A DNA stretch of 64,000 nt from Melastoma dodecandrum (taxonomy: Eukaryota; Streptophyta; Magnoliopsida; Myrtales; Melastomataceae): the NCBI GenBank assembly GCA_029817715.1, contig JARUPY010000292.1, positions 1,510,001 through 1,574,000 of the forward strand, given 5' to 3'. Shown here piece after piece: positions 1 through 8,770 of this stretch (position 1 is the first letter of the stretch; the number at the start of each line of letters is the position of its first letter). The position numbers and the translations under genes were made by a program. Under the pieces are notes generated by a model. The model searched no databases. It saw only the letters and a program-made list of their open reading frames with translations, and was not told the DNA's origin.

Positions 1-930
1 GTAGCCGTTGTGGATCGCCAGGCCCTCGACCGAGAAGGCGGCGGCGCGCAGGTCGTCGACCCGGCGGCGGTCGAGCGCCCCGAACAGGTAGCTGCCCTGC
101 ATGCCGCCGAGCCCGATATGGTCGAGATCGGCTCGCGCGAACACCGTGCCGTCGATCGCGGCGGTCGAGGCCTCCTTGCCGGGCGTCAGCGTCAGGCGGA
201 AGGCCGCGGTTGCCGATTCCGACTCCGCGAGCGCGTGGATGACGATCGGCTGGTCAGGCGCGGGCGTCTCGATGAACAGGGCACGGAACAGCGGGAATTC
301 CTCGCCGCGCGAATCGGCGGGCCGAAGGGCGAGCGCACGGGCGTTGATCCCGAAATCCTGTCCCTCCGCCACGAGGTGGAAAAAGGAGCCGCCCTGAAAC
401 AGCGCAAAGTTCGACAGCTCGCCCGCGTCGCCGAATCGTGCCCGGATGCGAAAGCCGGAAAACGCCGTTTCGGCATTCAAATCCGGCAGCTCGACGCCCA
501 GCGTCAGGTAGGCCGACTTGTCGTAGGCGACCGGCTGAACCCGTCCATCCTCGATCAGGTACAGCGAGACCGGCGTGTCGAAGATCGAGCCCCGCAGCAG
601 CGGTTCGAGGCTGTAGCCGATATCCTGATCGGCCCAGATCCCCCGATCTTCGGCCGGGCGGATCGCCTCGTAGGCCTCCCGCGACAGGTTCTTGAGAACC
701 GCCGGCACGTCGTTGGTCTTCGGGGCGACATGCGGTGCCTTCGCGCGGGCGCGGGCGAGATCGGTGAGCGTGTCGGCACCAAAGGCGTCCCCGGGACCGG
801 GGAAGGGCGGCAGCTTGTCGGCCTCCGCCGCCCAGGACGGCGCGGGACGCGACCCCGAAGCGACGCCCAGCGCTCCGGCCAGAAGGGTGCGGCGAGTCGG
901 GGCGGCTAGAGGTCCGGCTGCGATGGTCAT
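1..930 (-). CDS. Periplasmic glucan biosynthesis protein, OpgG/OpgD (MdoG) family, N-terminal part
   Basis: The reading frame is open from an ATG at 930 down to the window edge, giving about 310 residues of a family whose members are near 500. The N-terminus has a twin-arginine type signal (PTRRTLLAG near residues 11-19, then a hydrophobic stretch ending in ASW-A-AEAD), so export is probably by Tat, as for OpgD. After it come OpgG-type features: a YEAIRP segment, then FDTPVSLYLIEDG and FSGFRIRARFG. Family members act in the periplasm in building osmoregulated periplasmic glucans. OpgG versus OpgD cannot be decided from the N-terminal part. The gene is divergent from hpf. Confidence 0.85.
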   Translation of the reverse strand, partial: MTIAAGPLAAPTRRTLLAGALGVASGSRPAPSWAAEADKLPPFPGPGDAFGADTLTDLARARAKAPHVAPKTNDVPAVLKNLSREAYEAIRPAEDRGIWADQDIGYSLEPLLRGSIFDTPVSLYLIEDGRVQPVAYDKSAYLTLGVELPDLNAETAFSGFRIRARFGDAGELSNFALFQGGSFFHLVAEGQDFGINARALALRPADSRGEEFPLFRALFIETPAPDQPIVIHALAESESATAAFRLTLTPGKEASTAAIDGTVFARADLDHIGLGGMQGSYLFGALDRRRVDDLRAAAFSVEGLAIHNGY

Positions 931-1084
931 GCGGATGGGCGTCTCACAACTCCGTAGGGCGCCTGTATTCCGGCGAGCGGCTGAACCCAGGGTTAAGCAG
1001 CGGACCTGTCCGCCTCCGGCTCCGTTGACTTAACGCAAGCCGGCTCTCTAATTCGGCCGACCGTATGGGAGCTGGGGAGGCAGC

Positions 1085-1681
1085 ATGGGGTCGTTGCGAG
1101 TCACGGGCCACGGCGTGGATCTCGGCGAGAGTCTGCGCGGCCGCATCGAGGAACGGATGGCCGCGATACAGGCCAAATACCTCGACTCGCATATGAGCGA
1201 CGCCTGCACGGGCCATGTCACGCTGCGGCGGGATGGGACCGCCTTCCGGACGGATTGCGTCCTGCATCTCGTGTCGGGGCTGACGATCGAGGCGAACGGG
1301 TTCGCGCACGACGCGCGTTCGAGCTTCGAGCAGACGGCGGAGCGTCTCGAGACCCGGTTGCGCCGCTACAAGCATCGCCTGAAGCAGCACGCTACCGGGC
1401 CCGGCGACGATGCGGCGATCGAGGCGGCCTACGCGGTCCTGGCCGCCCCGGACGATGAGGACGATGACGAGCCCGGCGACGGGGATGCCCATCCCCCGAT
1501 CGTCGCGGAGAGCACCCGGACTCTGCAACGCCGGACCATCGGCGAGGCGGTGACGGCCCTGGACCTGACAGGATCGCCGGTCCTCGTGTTCGTCCACGCT
1601 GGCACCGGACGCGTCAACGTCGTATATCGGCGTAGCGACGGCGCGATCGGCTGGGTGGACCCGCCGAACGCCGTCGACTGA
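1085..1681 (+). CDS. hpf: Ribosome hibernation promoting factor, long form (HPF/RaiA)
   Basis: 198 aa. The N-terminal S30AE/HPF domain covers about residues 1-100 (GHGVDLGESLRGRIEERM, a basic RLETRLRRYKHRLK stretch). A linker rich in Asp and Glu follows at about 120-140, then a C-terminal dimerisation domain with the characteristic VFVHAGTGRVNVVYRRSDG segment. This two-domain layout is the long HPF that dimerises 70S ribosomes into inactive 100S particles in stationary phase. A GGGGAGG ribosome site lies 4-10 bases before the ATG. ptsN follows after 140 bp, and hpf-ptsN is a common alphaproteobacterial neighbourhood. Confidence 0.93.
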   Translation: MGSLRVTGHGVDLGESLRGRIEERMAAIQAKYLDSHMSDACTGHVTLRRDGTAFRTDCVLHLVSGLTIEANGFAHDARSSFEQTAERLETRLRRYKHRLKQHATGPGDDAAIEAAYAVLAAPDDEDDDEPGDGDAHPPIVAESTRTLQRRTIGEAVTALDLTGSPVLVFVHAGTGRVNVVYRRSDGAIGWVDPPNAVD

Positions 1682-1821
1682 CGCGACGGGTCGGGAGGAA
1701 CAGAGCCGGAACCGGCCTGTTTCCCGGTCGATTGGTTGGCAGGGGCGCGGCCGCGTGGCCGTCGATGCCCCTGCGACGAGGCCCGTTTTAGTAGGACGGG
1801 CGACGGGGCAACGGTCGTTCG

Positions 1822-2289
1822 ATGCCAATTCTGGAATTCCTCGACCCTGAGTCGGTCGTGCCGTCGCTGCGCGCGCGGGCCAAGAAGCAGGTGCTTCAGG
1901 ACCTCGCCGCCCAGGCGGCGCGTCGCCTGCCCGCCCTCGGCGAGCGCCCGGTGTTCGATACGCTGCTGCAGCGGGAACGGCTCGGATCGACCGGGATCGG
2001 CGACGGGGTCGCGATCCCGCACGGCAAGCTGCCCGGGCTCGACAGGCTGTTCGGCCTGTTTGCCCGATTCGACCGGCCGGTCGATTTCGAGGCGCTGGAC
2101 GGTCAGCCGGTGGACATCGCGTTCCTGCTGCTCGCCCCGGAGGGGGCCGGCGCGGACCACCTGAAGGCTCTCGCGCAGGTGGCTCGGGTCCTGCGGGAGC
2201 CGGGCATGCTCGCGCATATTCGCGCCGCGCGGGACGCCGGGGCGCTCTACGCACTCCTGACGCGCTCCACGGAGCCGCAGGCCGCCTGA
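1822..2289 (+). CDS. ptsN: Nitrogen-regulatory PTS IIA protein (EIIA-Ntr)
   Basis: 155 aa, normal for the family. The phosphorylatable histidine lies in GVAIPHGKLPGL (about residues 62-73), the classic PTS EIIA type-2 active-site context. Downstream motifs LLLAPEGAGADHLKALAQVARVL fit the same fold. In the family this protein takes phosphate from PTS-Ntr NPr and regulates K+ homeostasis and nitrogen or carbon responses through protein contacts; it does not transport sugar. It follows hpf as usual. Its stop codon overlaps the start of the next small gene by one base. Confidence 0.93.
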   Translation: MPILEFLDPESVVPSLRARAKKQVLQDLAAQAARRLPALGERPVFDTLLQRERLGSTGIGDGVAIPHGKLPGLDRLFGLFARFDRPVDFEALDGQPVDIAFLLLAPEGAGADHLKALAQVARVLREPGMLAHIRAARDAGALYALLTRSTEPQAA

Positions 2290-2615
2290 TGTCGGCCTAT
2301 CGCATCGCTGTGGGTGTGGCGGCCTTCGTATCTCTCACGGTCCCGGCCTTGTCGCAGGGCGAGACGACCTGCGCCCGCGACCTCCTCGTGGCGCAATCGA
2401 TGCAGCGGCAGGCGATCGATCAGCTCGAGCAGGCTGACGGTGACGATGTCAAGAACTGCCGAATCTGGCGGCGCCATGTCGAGACGATGCGCCGGGTCGC
2501 GGGGGTCTACGGCCGCTGCCTGTCCGGCTCCGAGCGGGGCGAGCGCCTCGCCCAGGTCCAGGGGTCGGACCGCGAGTTCTCGGCCGTGATCAAGGCCCGG
2601 TGCAAGGGACCCTGA
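2289..2615 (+). CDS. Small exported protein of unknown function
   Basis: 108 aa. The first 23 residues form a clear Sec signal peptide (hydrophobic AVGVAAFVSLTVPALSQ with cleavage after ALS-Q or nearby). The mature part is short, with three cysteines and many charged residues, and no motif I recognise. The ATG overlaps the ptsN stop codon (TGATG), so the gene is probably translationally coupled to ptsN. The product is probably periplasmic. Confidence 0.7.
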   Translation: MSAYRIAVGVAAFVSLTVPALSQGETTCARDLLVAQSMQRQAIDQLEQADGDDVKNCRIWRRHVETMRRVAGVYGRCLSGSERGERLAQVQGSDREFSAVIKARCKGP

Positions 2616-2621
2616 GCGGCC

Positions 2622-3416
2622 TCAATCGACCCCGCGCAGCATCAGCGGTTCGGCGACCATCTTCACGGGCTTGCCGCGCCCGATCAGGATCGCCGCCCGG
2701 GAGCGTTCCGGATCAGCCTCGAACCGTGTCCGCACCCAACTCACCAGAAACTTCACGTATTCGGAGGCGACAAGTCGCGCCGCGGGTGGGCTCTGCCACC
2801 AGCGATCGGCATCGAAGGCTTCCGTGACGACCGGGTGGGGCAGGATGCGGTCGCTGTCCTGCAGGGCGTGGTCCAGTTCGATGAGCGTACGCGGCATGTG
2901 ATAGTTCGAGGTCACAACCGCCACCGTGCTGAACCGATGCGTCCGCATCCAGCGGCGGGTCTCGATCGCGTTGCCGATCGTGTTGCGGGCCCGGTAATCG
3001 AGATCGACGCAGCAGGCGATCAGCGCGCGCTGCGTCGGGTTCAACCGGGCGATCTCGTCGCGGCTGGTACGTTCGTTCACTCCGGTGATCAACAGGCGCC
3101 GCCCATACCCGCCGGCCAGCAGGTCGATGGCATCGCCGATGCGCTGCGCCCCGCCGGTCAGCGCCACGATCCCGTCGACCCGGTCGGCCGGCGTCTGCTC
3201 GTGCCGGGCCAGGGCGCCGACGAAGATCATGAAGCCGGCGAACAACGCGAGCGCCCCGAAACCGGCCCCCAGGGCGCAGGTCCACAAAGCGACCCGGCCC
3301 CGCGGGTGCAAGCCATCGGGCGCACCGGCACGGCCGGGGCGTCCCCGGTCGTGCCAAGCCCAGCCGACGACGTCGGTCATGAGCGGATCCGATGCGCGCA
3401 GCATACGCGTGCTCAT
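2622..3416 (-). CDS. YdcF/SanA-like DUF218 membrane-anchored protein
   Basis: About 264 aa from the ATG at 3416; an in-frame ATG at 3485 would add 23 residues that look non-coding. One N-terminal membrane helix (ALWTCALGAGFGALALFAGFMIFVGAL) anchors a DUF218 domain. Its core blocks are visible: DGIVALTGGAQRIGDAIDLL, RRLLITGV, RNTIGNAIETRRWM and VAVVTSNYHMPRT. The family includes YdcF, SanA and ElyC, linked to envelope functions and vancomycin tolerance, but no reaction is settled. It lies downstream of ftsX on the same strand, about 140 bp away, and may share its operon. Confidence 0.85.
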   Translation of the reverse strand: MSTRMLRASDPLMTDVVGWAWHDRGRPGRAGAPDGLHPRGRVALWTCALGAGFGALALFAGFMIFVGALARHEQTPADRVDGIVALTGGAQRIGDAIDLLAGGYGRRLLITGVNERTSRDEIARLNPTQRALIACCVDLDYRARNTIGNAIETRRWMRTHRFSTVAVVTSNYHMPRTLIELDHALQDSDRILPHPVVTEAFDADRWWQSPPAARLVASEYVKFLVSWVRTRFEADPERSRAAILIGRGKPVKMVAEPLMLRGVD

Positions 3417-3555
3417 CCCCCGGAGGATCGGCGTCGATTGCGGCAGCCCGGAGGCAGCCCGGTCGGCCCTCCACAGCACAGCCAATCAGGTTTCCAAATC
3501 GTAAACGCCCTGTCGAGCCCCTTTCTTTCCACGCCGCCGGACCCAAAGGACACGC

Positions 3556-4524
3556 TCAGGCAAGGAACCGCCGCACCGTGATGCGCGAGACGACGCCCGT
3601 GACGAGCGATGCGATCACGCCGATCAGGATGATGCTGGCGTAGCCGCGCAGCCCGATGTGGAAGGCGCCGAACAGGGCCTCGACCTCCTGGCCGGCCGGA
3701 CCCGACCGAGCGGCCCGGGCCAGAAGCCCGGCAACCACGAAGGCGAGGATCGCGAGGCCTGCGCCGATGGCGCCCCCGCGCAGGCCCAGGCCGAAGAACC
3801 GGCGTTGGAAGGCCCGGGCGATGTAATCGTCGTCGGCCCCCACGAAATGCAGCACGTCCACCACCTCCCGGTTGCTCGCCATCGCGCCCCGTGTGGCGAA
3901 GGTGACGGCGAGTCCCGTCGCCACCAGAACCAAGACGACAAGACCGATCCCGATCCCCACGAAGGCATTGGCGGCGGTCGAGAGGCGCTGAAGCCAGAGG
4001 GCGTGGTCATCGAGGCTCGCGACGCCCGGCAGCGCGTCGAGGAGCTGCGCGCGCAGCCGCTTCAGGTCGGCGCCCTGGCCGTTGGCGAGCTTGAGGGCGA
4101 TCAGCCGCGGCACCGGTAGGTCCGACAGGTCGAGTCCGCTGCCGAGCCACGGTTCCAGCAGGCGTTCGGCCTCAGCCTTGGAGAAGATTTGGGTTTCGGC
4201 GATACCCGGCGCGGACTTGGCGATGCCGGCGGCTCGGGCGACGTCGGCATCGACATCCCGGCCGGGCCCCGGGCGGATCTGGATCGTCACCTCCTGGGCG
4301 ACATCGCCCTGCCACTGGCTCGCATTCGCCGCGACCATCTCGGCGGCGCCGGCGCAGAGGCCCGCCAGGAAGGTCAGGATGGCGATGACCGCCGCCAGGG
4401 AGCGCCCGGCCGCCGTATCGGTGGGCACGAGGGGCGCGTTGCGGCGCAGGTTCGCCGGCACGGACGGGACCGGGGCGCCGGCCAGGGGCTCGGGCCGCGC
4501 CCGCGGAATAGCCTGTGTGCTCAT
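3556..4524 (-). CDS. ftsX: Cell division ABC transporter permease FtsX
   Basis: 322 aa, with four predicted membrane helices: one near residues 43-66, a large periplasmic loop, then three in the C-terminal half (VGIGIGLVVLVLVATGLAV, AIGAGLAILAFVVAGLLA, YASIILIGVIASLVTGVV). The order 1 + loop + 3 is that of FtsX, which works with FtsE at the septum to activate cell-wall hydrolases and stabilise the divisome. The first codons overlap the ftsE stop (ATGA, 4 bp), so the two are coupled. Confidence 0.93.
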   Translation of the reverse strand: MSTQAIPRARPEPLAGAPVPSVPANLRRNAPLVPTDTAAGRSLAAVIAILTFLAGLCAGAAEMVAANASQWQGDVAQEVTIQIRPGPGRDVDADVARAAGIAKSAPGIAETQIFSKAEAERLLEPWLGSGLDLSDLPVPRLIALKLANGQGADLKRLRAQLLDALPGVASLDDHALWLQRLSTAANAFVGIGIGLVVLVLVATGLAVTFATRGAMASNREVVDVLHFVGADDDYIARAFQRRFFGLGLRGGAIGAGLAILAFVVAGLLARAARSGPAGQEVEALFGAFHIGLRGYASIILIGVIASLVTGVVSRITVRRFLA

Positions 4525-5231
4525 TCCTCGATCCGAAGTCGGCCTTCACCCAGCACCATCCGCCGGGCGTCGACCGCGTCCATGATACCGAAATCATGGG
4601 TGGCGATCACAACCGAGGTCCCGAGCTTGTTCAGCTCCAAGAACAGCCGGAGCAGCCGCCGCCCGAGGCCCGGATCGACGTTGCCGGTGGGCTCGTCGGC
4701 AAGCAGCAGGTCGGGCCTCGCGATCAGCGCCCGGGCGATGGCGGCGCGCTGCTTCTCGCCGCCGGAGAGGAGCGGGGGCAGGGCGTGCATGCGCTCGCCG
4801 AGCCCGACCCAGCGCAGCAGCTCGACCACCTCGGCCCGGTAGCTCGCTTCCGTCCGCCCCTGAACGCGCAGCGGCAGGGCGACGTTCTCGTAGGTCGTGA
4901 GGTGATCGAGCAGCCGGAAGTCCTGGAACACGACGCCCATCCGGCGCCGTAGCCCAGTGAGCGCCTTGGCGGAAATGCCGCTCACCTCCTCACCGAAAAT
5001 CGAGACGAGGCCGCGGGTCGGTCGCACAGAGAGAAGGATCAGGCGCAGCAGCGTCGTCTTGCCGGCGCCCGACGGCCCGGTGAGGAACTGGAAGGAGCGC
5101 GGGGCGATGCGGAAGCTCACGTCCGACAGCACCTCCGGCCCGAGGCCGTAGCGCATGCCGACATTCTCGAACTGCACCACCGGCCGTTCCGCACCGGGCA
5201 GCAGGCTCTTCATGCTCGCCTGTTGGTTCAA
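4521..5231 (-). CDS. ftsE: Cell division ATP-binding protein FtsE
   Basis: 236 aa ABC ATPase. Walker A is GPSGAGKTT (about residues 53-61), the signature is LSGGEKQR, and Walker B is LLLADEPTGNVDP, followed by the switch histidine in VVIATHDFGIM. The closing VDARRMVLGEGRL is typical of FtsE. It pairs with FtsX, encoded immediately downstream with a 4-bp overlap. An alternative start at the internal Met7 would shorten it slightly. It is divergent from the zinc-ribbon gene across 155 bp. Confidence 0.95.
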   Translation of the reverse strand: MNQQASMKSLLPGAERPVVQFENVGMRYGLGPEVLSDVSFRIAPRSFQFLTGPSGAGKTTLLRLILLSVRPTRGLVSIFGEEVSGISAKALTGLRRRMGVVFQDFRLLDHLTTYENVALPLRVQGRTEASYRAEVVELLRWVGLGERMHALPPLLSGGEKQRAAIARALIARPDLLLADEPTGNVDPGLGRRLLRLFLELNKLGTSVVIATHDFGIMDAVDARRMVLGEGRLRIEE

Positions 5232-5386
5232 GGCCGTGCCGTGTCTCGCCGATCCCGGATCCGGGCATCGCCGGATCGGCGGGCGTTTTCAAGGCCGGTG
5301 GGATTTCACGGCCGCTTAACCCTGTTCGGTCACTGTTTCGCAAGCGAATTCACTTTCCGGCCCGGGTTCGGCCGGTCGATGCGAGT

Positions 5387-6169
5387 ATGGTGCGTATGTT
5401 GATCGTGTGCCCGAGCTGCGCAAGCGCCTACGAGATCGAGGCCGGCAAGGTCGGATTGGAGGGCCGCTCGGTCCGGTGCGCAGCCTGCCGCGAAACGTGG
5501 TTCATCTCCCCGGCCGACGTGCTCGCCGGGCACGAGGCCGAACTCTCGGCCAGCCTGAGCGGCGGTTCGGACCCGGTTGCTGACGCGGCGTGGCAGGAGG
5601 CGGCCGCTTCGGTACGGCAGGCGTCGGAGACAACGCCGTCGACCGTCCGGTCGCGGGGTCGACGGCCGTTCCGGACAGGAGCGACTCGGCGCACAGTCCC
5701 GGGGCTCTCCCCCTCCCTCGCCTTTGGGCTGACACTTCTGGCTGCTCTGCCGCTCGTGTGTCTCGCCCGCGCGAATGTGGTCCGCGCGGTTCCGCAGACG
5801 GCATCGCTGTTCGCGCGAATCGGGCTGCCGGTGAACCTGCGCGGAATCGAGATCCGTGACATGGTGGCGTTCAGCAATCCGGGCGACGCCGGCCGATCCG
5901 GCGATCTCGTGGTCGAGGGCGATCTCGTGGGCGTTGCCCGCACCGATATCCCCGTCGCGCCGCTCAGCGCCGAAATTCGCGACGCGGCCGGCCGAGCGGT
6001 TCAGACGTTTTCGGTCCCGGCCCCGCGGACCATCCTCGGCGCCTCCGAGACCGCGCGTTTCCGCGCCAGCCTGGCGGCACCGCCGGTGGAGGGACGCACA
6101 GTGATGCTCCGATTCGCCGACGCTCGGGCCGAGCGCGGCGAGGGCCCCATGGCCGCAACAGAGCACTGA
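5387..6169 (+). CDS. Zinc-ribbon (MJ0042-type) membrane protein with DUF3426-like C-terminus
   Basis: 260 aa. The N-terminus carries a MJ0042-type zinc ribbon: a CPSC pair near residue 9 and a CAAC pair near residue 34, inside the typical YEIEAGKVGLEGRSVRC context. A single membrane helix (SLAFGLTLLAALPLVCLA, about residues 109-126) follows a low-complexity linker. The C-terminal part resembles DUF3426, a beta-rich extracytoplasmic domain. Genes of this type often stand divergently beside ftsE in alphaproteobacteria. The role is unknown. The start may be Met4 instead of Met1. Confidence 0.82.
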   Translation: MVRMLIVCPSCASAYEIEAGKVGLEGRSVRCAACRETWFISPADVLAGHEAELSASLSGGSDPVADAAWQEAAASVRQASETTPSTVRSRGRRPFRTGATRRTVPGLSPSLAFGLTLLAALPLVCLARANVVRAVPQTASLFARIGLPVNLRGIEIRDMVAFSNPGDAGRSGDLVVEGDLVGVARTDIPVAPLSAEIRDAAGRAVQTFSVPAPRTILGASETARFRASLAAPPVEGRTVMLRFADARAERGEGPMAATEH

Positions 6170-6408
6170 CATCCTTGGCGGCGTCGACCGCCGAGGGTCC
6201 GAAGGCTGTCCGTTCGGTTCGATGCACCGGGCGGCCGGCGATCGCGTTCGAAACTTTCCCGACGTCGCGGCCGCCTGCGCGACTTGCCGGTGGGTCCTCA
6301 CCATGGGGTCGATGATGGCGAGCTTCGAATTCGCCGCCCCATCACCTTCGGTCGCCGCTTCGGGACGCCGCCGCGAGACCTCCTGGGTGGTTGCGGTGGC
6401 TGAACCCG

Positions 6409-7617
6409 TCAGATCCGGCTGCCCGGGGCGCTCGGTACAGGGCGGTCCCTTTCGCTCGCCGCACCCGCGATCTGGCGGATCAGATGGGCGAAGCCAAAGA
6501 CAACGCGGAGCGCCGCGACACCGACGCGCGCCATCCGGATCTGACCAGGAAGCTGACGCGGACCGATCGGCCGATATTCGAGGCGCGGGCTGCTGCGTTC
6601 GGCCTCCGCGATGGCTTGACCGAGGGGCAGCGCGGCGATCCGCTGCGCAGCGTCGGCACCGATCCCGATCGTCCGCGCCCAGGCGGTGTTGCGTCCGAGC
6701 AGGCCCCGGCCGTGGAGTCGGCGGAACCGACGACGCCAGAGGTAGCGCATCACGGCCCGGGGGAAGCGCTCCATCCGGGCGTCGCACAGCGCGTCCGGCT
6801 CCTCGCACCGGGCGCGGATCGTATCGGCGACGCCCCCGGGGGCACGGCCGGCAAGGCGGGCCGAGATGGTCACGCATACATCGGTCGCGTGGCGGACCCG
6901 CAAGCCCTGCTGGATCAGGCGCGCGATGAAGGCGCCATCCTCGCCCAGGGGGATTTCAGGCATGCCGCCGACCGCGAGATAGGCCGCACGCGTCACCGCC
7001 AGCGTCGCGCCGATGGCCGTGCGATGACACGGCCAGGGATCGTGCGGATCGGGATCGATCCGCGCCTCGGCCTCCGTGATCAGCGCGTCGTAGCGATCTT
7101 CGAGGCGGCCGCGGGCCGGCAGCGACGGGGGTAGCAGCGCTGCCTCCGCGGCATCGAGCTCGACGCGGCCCGCGACCGCATCGGCCCCGGCCCGGATGGC
7201 CATCCAAGTGCGCGCGACCCAATCCGGCGGCACCCGGCTGTCGGCATCGGTGGAGAGGATGATCCCCGCATGGCCCGCATCGCCCAGCCACGCGGCGGCG
7301 ACGTCCATGGCCCGGCGCCGGGCCCAGCCCGCATGGGCCTTCGGCGAATTCTCCACCAGAACGCGAACAGCGATCAACAGCGTCGGCACCAGCTCGGCGA
7401 CGATCTCCGCGGTCCGGTCCGTGCAGTTGTTGAGGAACAGGACGAGCCCGAGGCTCCCGGGTTCGAGGCCAGCCTGCGCGTCGATGGCCCGGAGACAGGC
7501 GGCGATGCGGTCTTCCTCGTTGCGCACGGGCACCGCCACGATCGCGTCGGGGATCGGGGCGGCTGAAGGCGGGTCGCTCGTCACCGGTGCTGTCTCCATC
7601 GGCCCCGCCGGATCCAT
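6409..7617 (-). CDS. Family 2 glycosyltransferase
   Basis: 402 aa. The N-terminal GT-A domain starts with DAIVAVPVRNEEDRIAACLRAI (about 24-45), has the metal-binding DxD as STDADSR (about 141-147), and a later GEDGAFIARLIQQG acceptor block. There is no membrane helix of the processive type, so this is probably a soluble enzyme. The last part is arginine-rich. Substrate and product are unknown; there is no polysaccharide cluster around it. It is convergent with the zinc-ribbon gene. The start could be the ATG at residue 7. Confidence 0.83.
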   Translation of the reverse strand: MDPAGPMETAPVTSDPPSAAPIPDAIVAVPVRNEEDRIAACLRAIDAQAGLEPGSLGLVLFLNNCTDRTAEIVAELVPTLLIAVRVLVENSPKAHAGWARRRAMDVAAAWLGDAGHAGIILSTDADSRVPPDWVARTWMAIRAGADAVAGRVELDAAEAALLPPSLPARGRLEDRYDALITEAEARIDPDPHDPWPCHRTAIGATLAVTRAAYLAVGGMPEIPLGEDGAFIARLIQQGLRVRHATDVCVTISARLAGRAPGGVADTIRARCEEPDALCDARMERFPRAVMRYLWRRRFRRLHGRGLLGRNTAWARTIGIGADAAQRIAALPLGQAIAEAERSSPRLEYRPIGPRQLPGQIRMARVGVAALRVVFGFAHLIRQIAGAASERDRPVPSAPGSRI

Positions 7618-7681
7618 GCGGGACGGATGCGCGCTATGACGGCCGCCGCATGAACGAAAGCGGAAGGCGCGCTGCGCAGGC

Positions 7682-8071
7682 TCAGAGCGTCTTCTCGGCC
7701 AGACCCTCGATCCATTCCGGCTGGGTCTCGCCCACCGACCGTCCGACCTCCTGCGTGCCCTTGTAGGCGATCAGCGTGCTCTGCATGCGGACATCGAGGC
7801 GCTTGAGAAGCGGCTTCTGGCTGTCGAAATCGATGGCGAAGATCTGGAGGTCCTTGAAGCGCGGATCCTGCGTCAGCTTGGCGATGATCGGCTTCTGCGA
7901 CTTGCAGATCGGGCACCAGGGCGCGCTGACCTCGACCAGGATCGGCTTCCCGGCGTCGCGCGCGGCGGCAAAGCCGGCATCCGAGAACGGCATCGTTTCG
8001 CCCGCCCGCGCCGGTGCGAGTCCTGCGAGTAGGAAACCGATCAGCGCCAGGGCGTGACGACGCGTGCTCAT
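7682..8071 (-). CDS. Thioredoxin-like exported protein with CPIC motif
   Basis: 129 aa from the ATG at 8071, chosen because it opens a signal peptide (STRRHALALIGFLLAGLAPARA). An upstream in-frame ATG at 8179 would add 36 arginine-rich residues that do not look coded. The mature part is a thioredoxin fold: VEVSAPWCPICKSQKPII with a redox CPIC pair, then the DFDSQKPLLKRLDVRMQSTLI segment. The conserved cis-Pro position seems replaced by Ser-Thr (QSTLIAYKG). It is likely a periplasmic thiol-disulfide protein. Partners are unknown. Confidence 0.85.
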   Translation of the reverse strand: MSTRRHALALIGFLLAGLAPARAGETMPFSDAGFAAARDAGKPILVEVSAPWCPICKSQKPIIAKLTQDPRFKDLQIFAIDFDSQKPLLKRLDVRMQSTLIAYKGTQEVGRSVGETQPEWIEGLAEKTL

Positions 8072-8205
8072 GACTATTTCCCGGGCCGCAGAACAGCGGC
8101 ACTGCGCCGGACGCAGGCTGCGCGGCGACGCTACACGATGCGACGGGAGAACACGCGGTGCCGGAGTGCGGTGGGGCACGCGCTGAGCGGCCGCGCACGT
8201 TCACA

Positions 8206-8502
8206 TCATCGCGAAGCGTCGCACAACCGGTCCTCCGCGGCGAGCGCCGCGATGTCGTCCGCAGTGACCGCCTCCAGGGCGCGCCGCACCCGCAAAGCCC
8301 GCGTCGGGGAACCCGATCGCATCACGAGGACGATGGTCTCCATGTCGGGGCAGCCCGGGTCGGGGCATGCGATCTCGTTGACGGCCAGCGCATCGGTTTC
8401 ACCGAGTTTCAGCGCATCGATCAGGTCCCGCTTCAGCCGCGCCGCGATCGCGGCGCGCTCCGCGGAGCGCGTCCGCCACGCCTTCAGGCTTACAAACGCC
8501 AT
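8206..8502 (-). CDS. Small conserved protein of unknown function
   Basis: 98 aa from the ATG at 8502, with a GAAGG ribosome site about 7 bases upstream. Further in-frame codons upstream exist but lack coding character. A notable block is VNEIACPDPGCPDMETIVLVM, with two closely spaced cysteines that could bind metal. The rest is helical and charged. No signal peptide. I do not recognise the family. It is divergent from the TetR gene. Confidence 0.55.
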   Translation of the reverse strand: MAFVSLKAWRTRSAERAAIAARLKRDLIDALKLGETDALAVNEIACPDPGCPDMETIVLVMRSGSPTRALRVRRALEAVTADDIAALAAEDRLCDASR

Positions 8503-8770
8503 GCCCGCCTTCGGCCCCAGGGTCGCCCGCTTCGCCGTCGAGCCAACGTGACCGCCGACCGTTTCCCTACGACGGCAAGAGTTGTTATAATGTTGCGCTG
8601 TCGTCGGCAGGTCAAGCCGCGGTCGAGACCGCGACGCGAAACAATTGCTCCGCTCGGCCGTAATGCCCGCGTACGCGTCACGGGAATCGCGGTATCTCGC
8701 AGGTCCGGCCACGCAACGGCACCGCGACGTTTCCGTGACGTGCGTGCGTGCGCGTAGAGGATATGGGATC

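Noticed and set aside
5330..6877. 515-residue minus-strand open frame
   Set aside because: It covers the zinc-ribbon gene in antisense and part of the glycosyltransferase gene, with no family motifs.
6222..6929. 235-residue plus-strand frame
   Set aside because: Ser/Arg/Gly-rich translation antisense to the glycosyltransferase gene.
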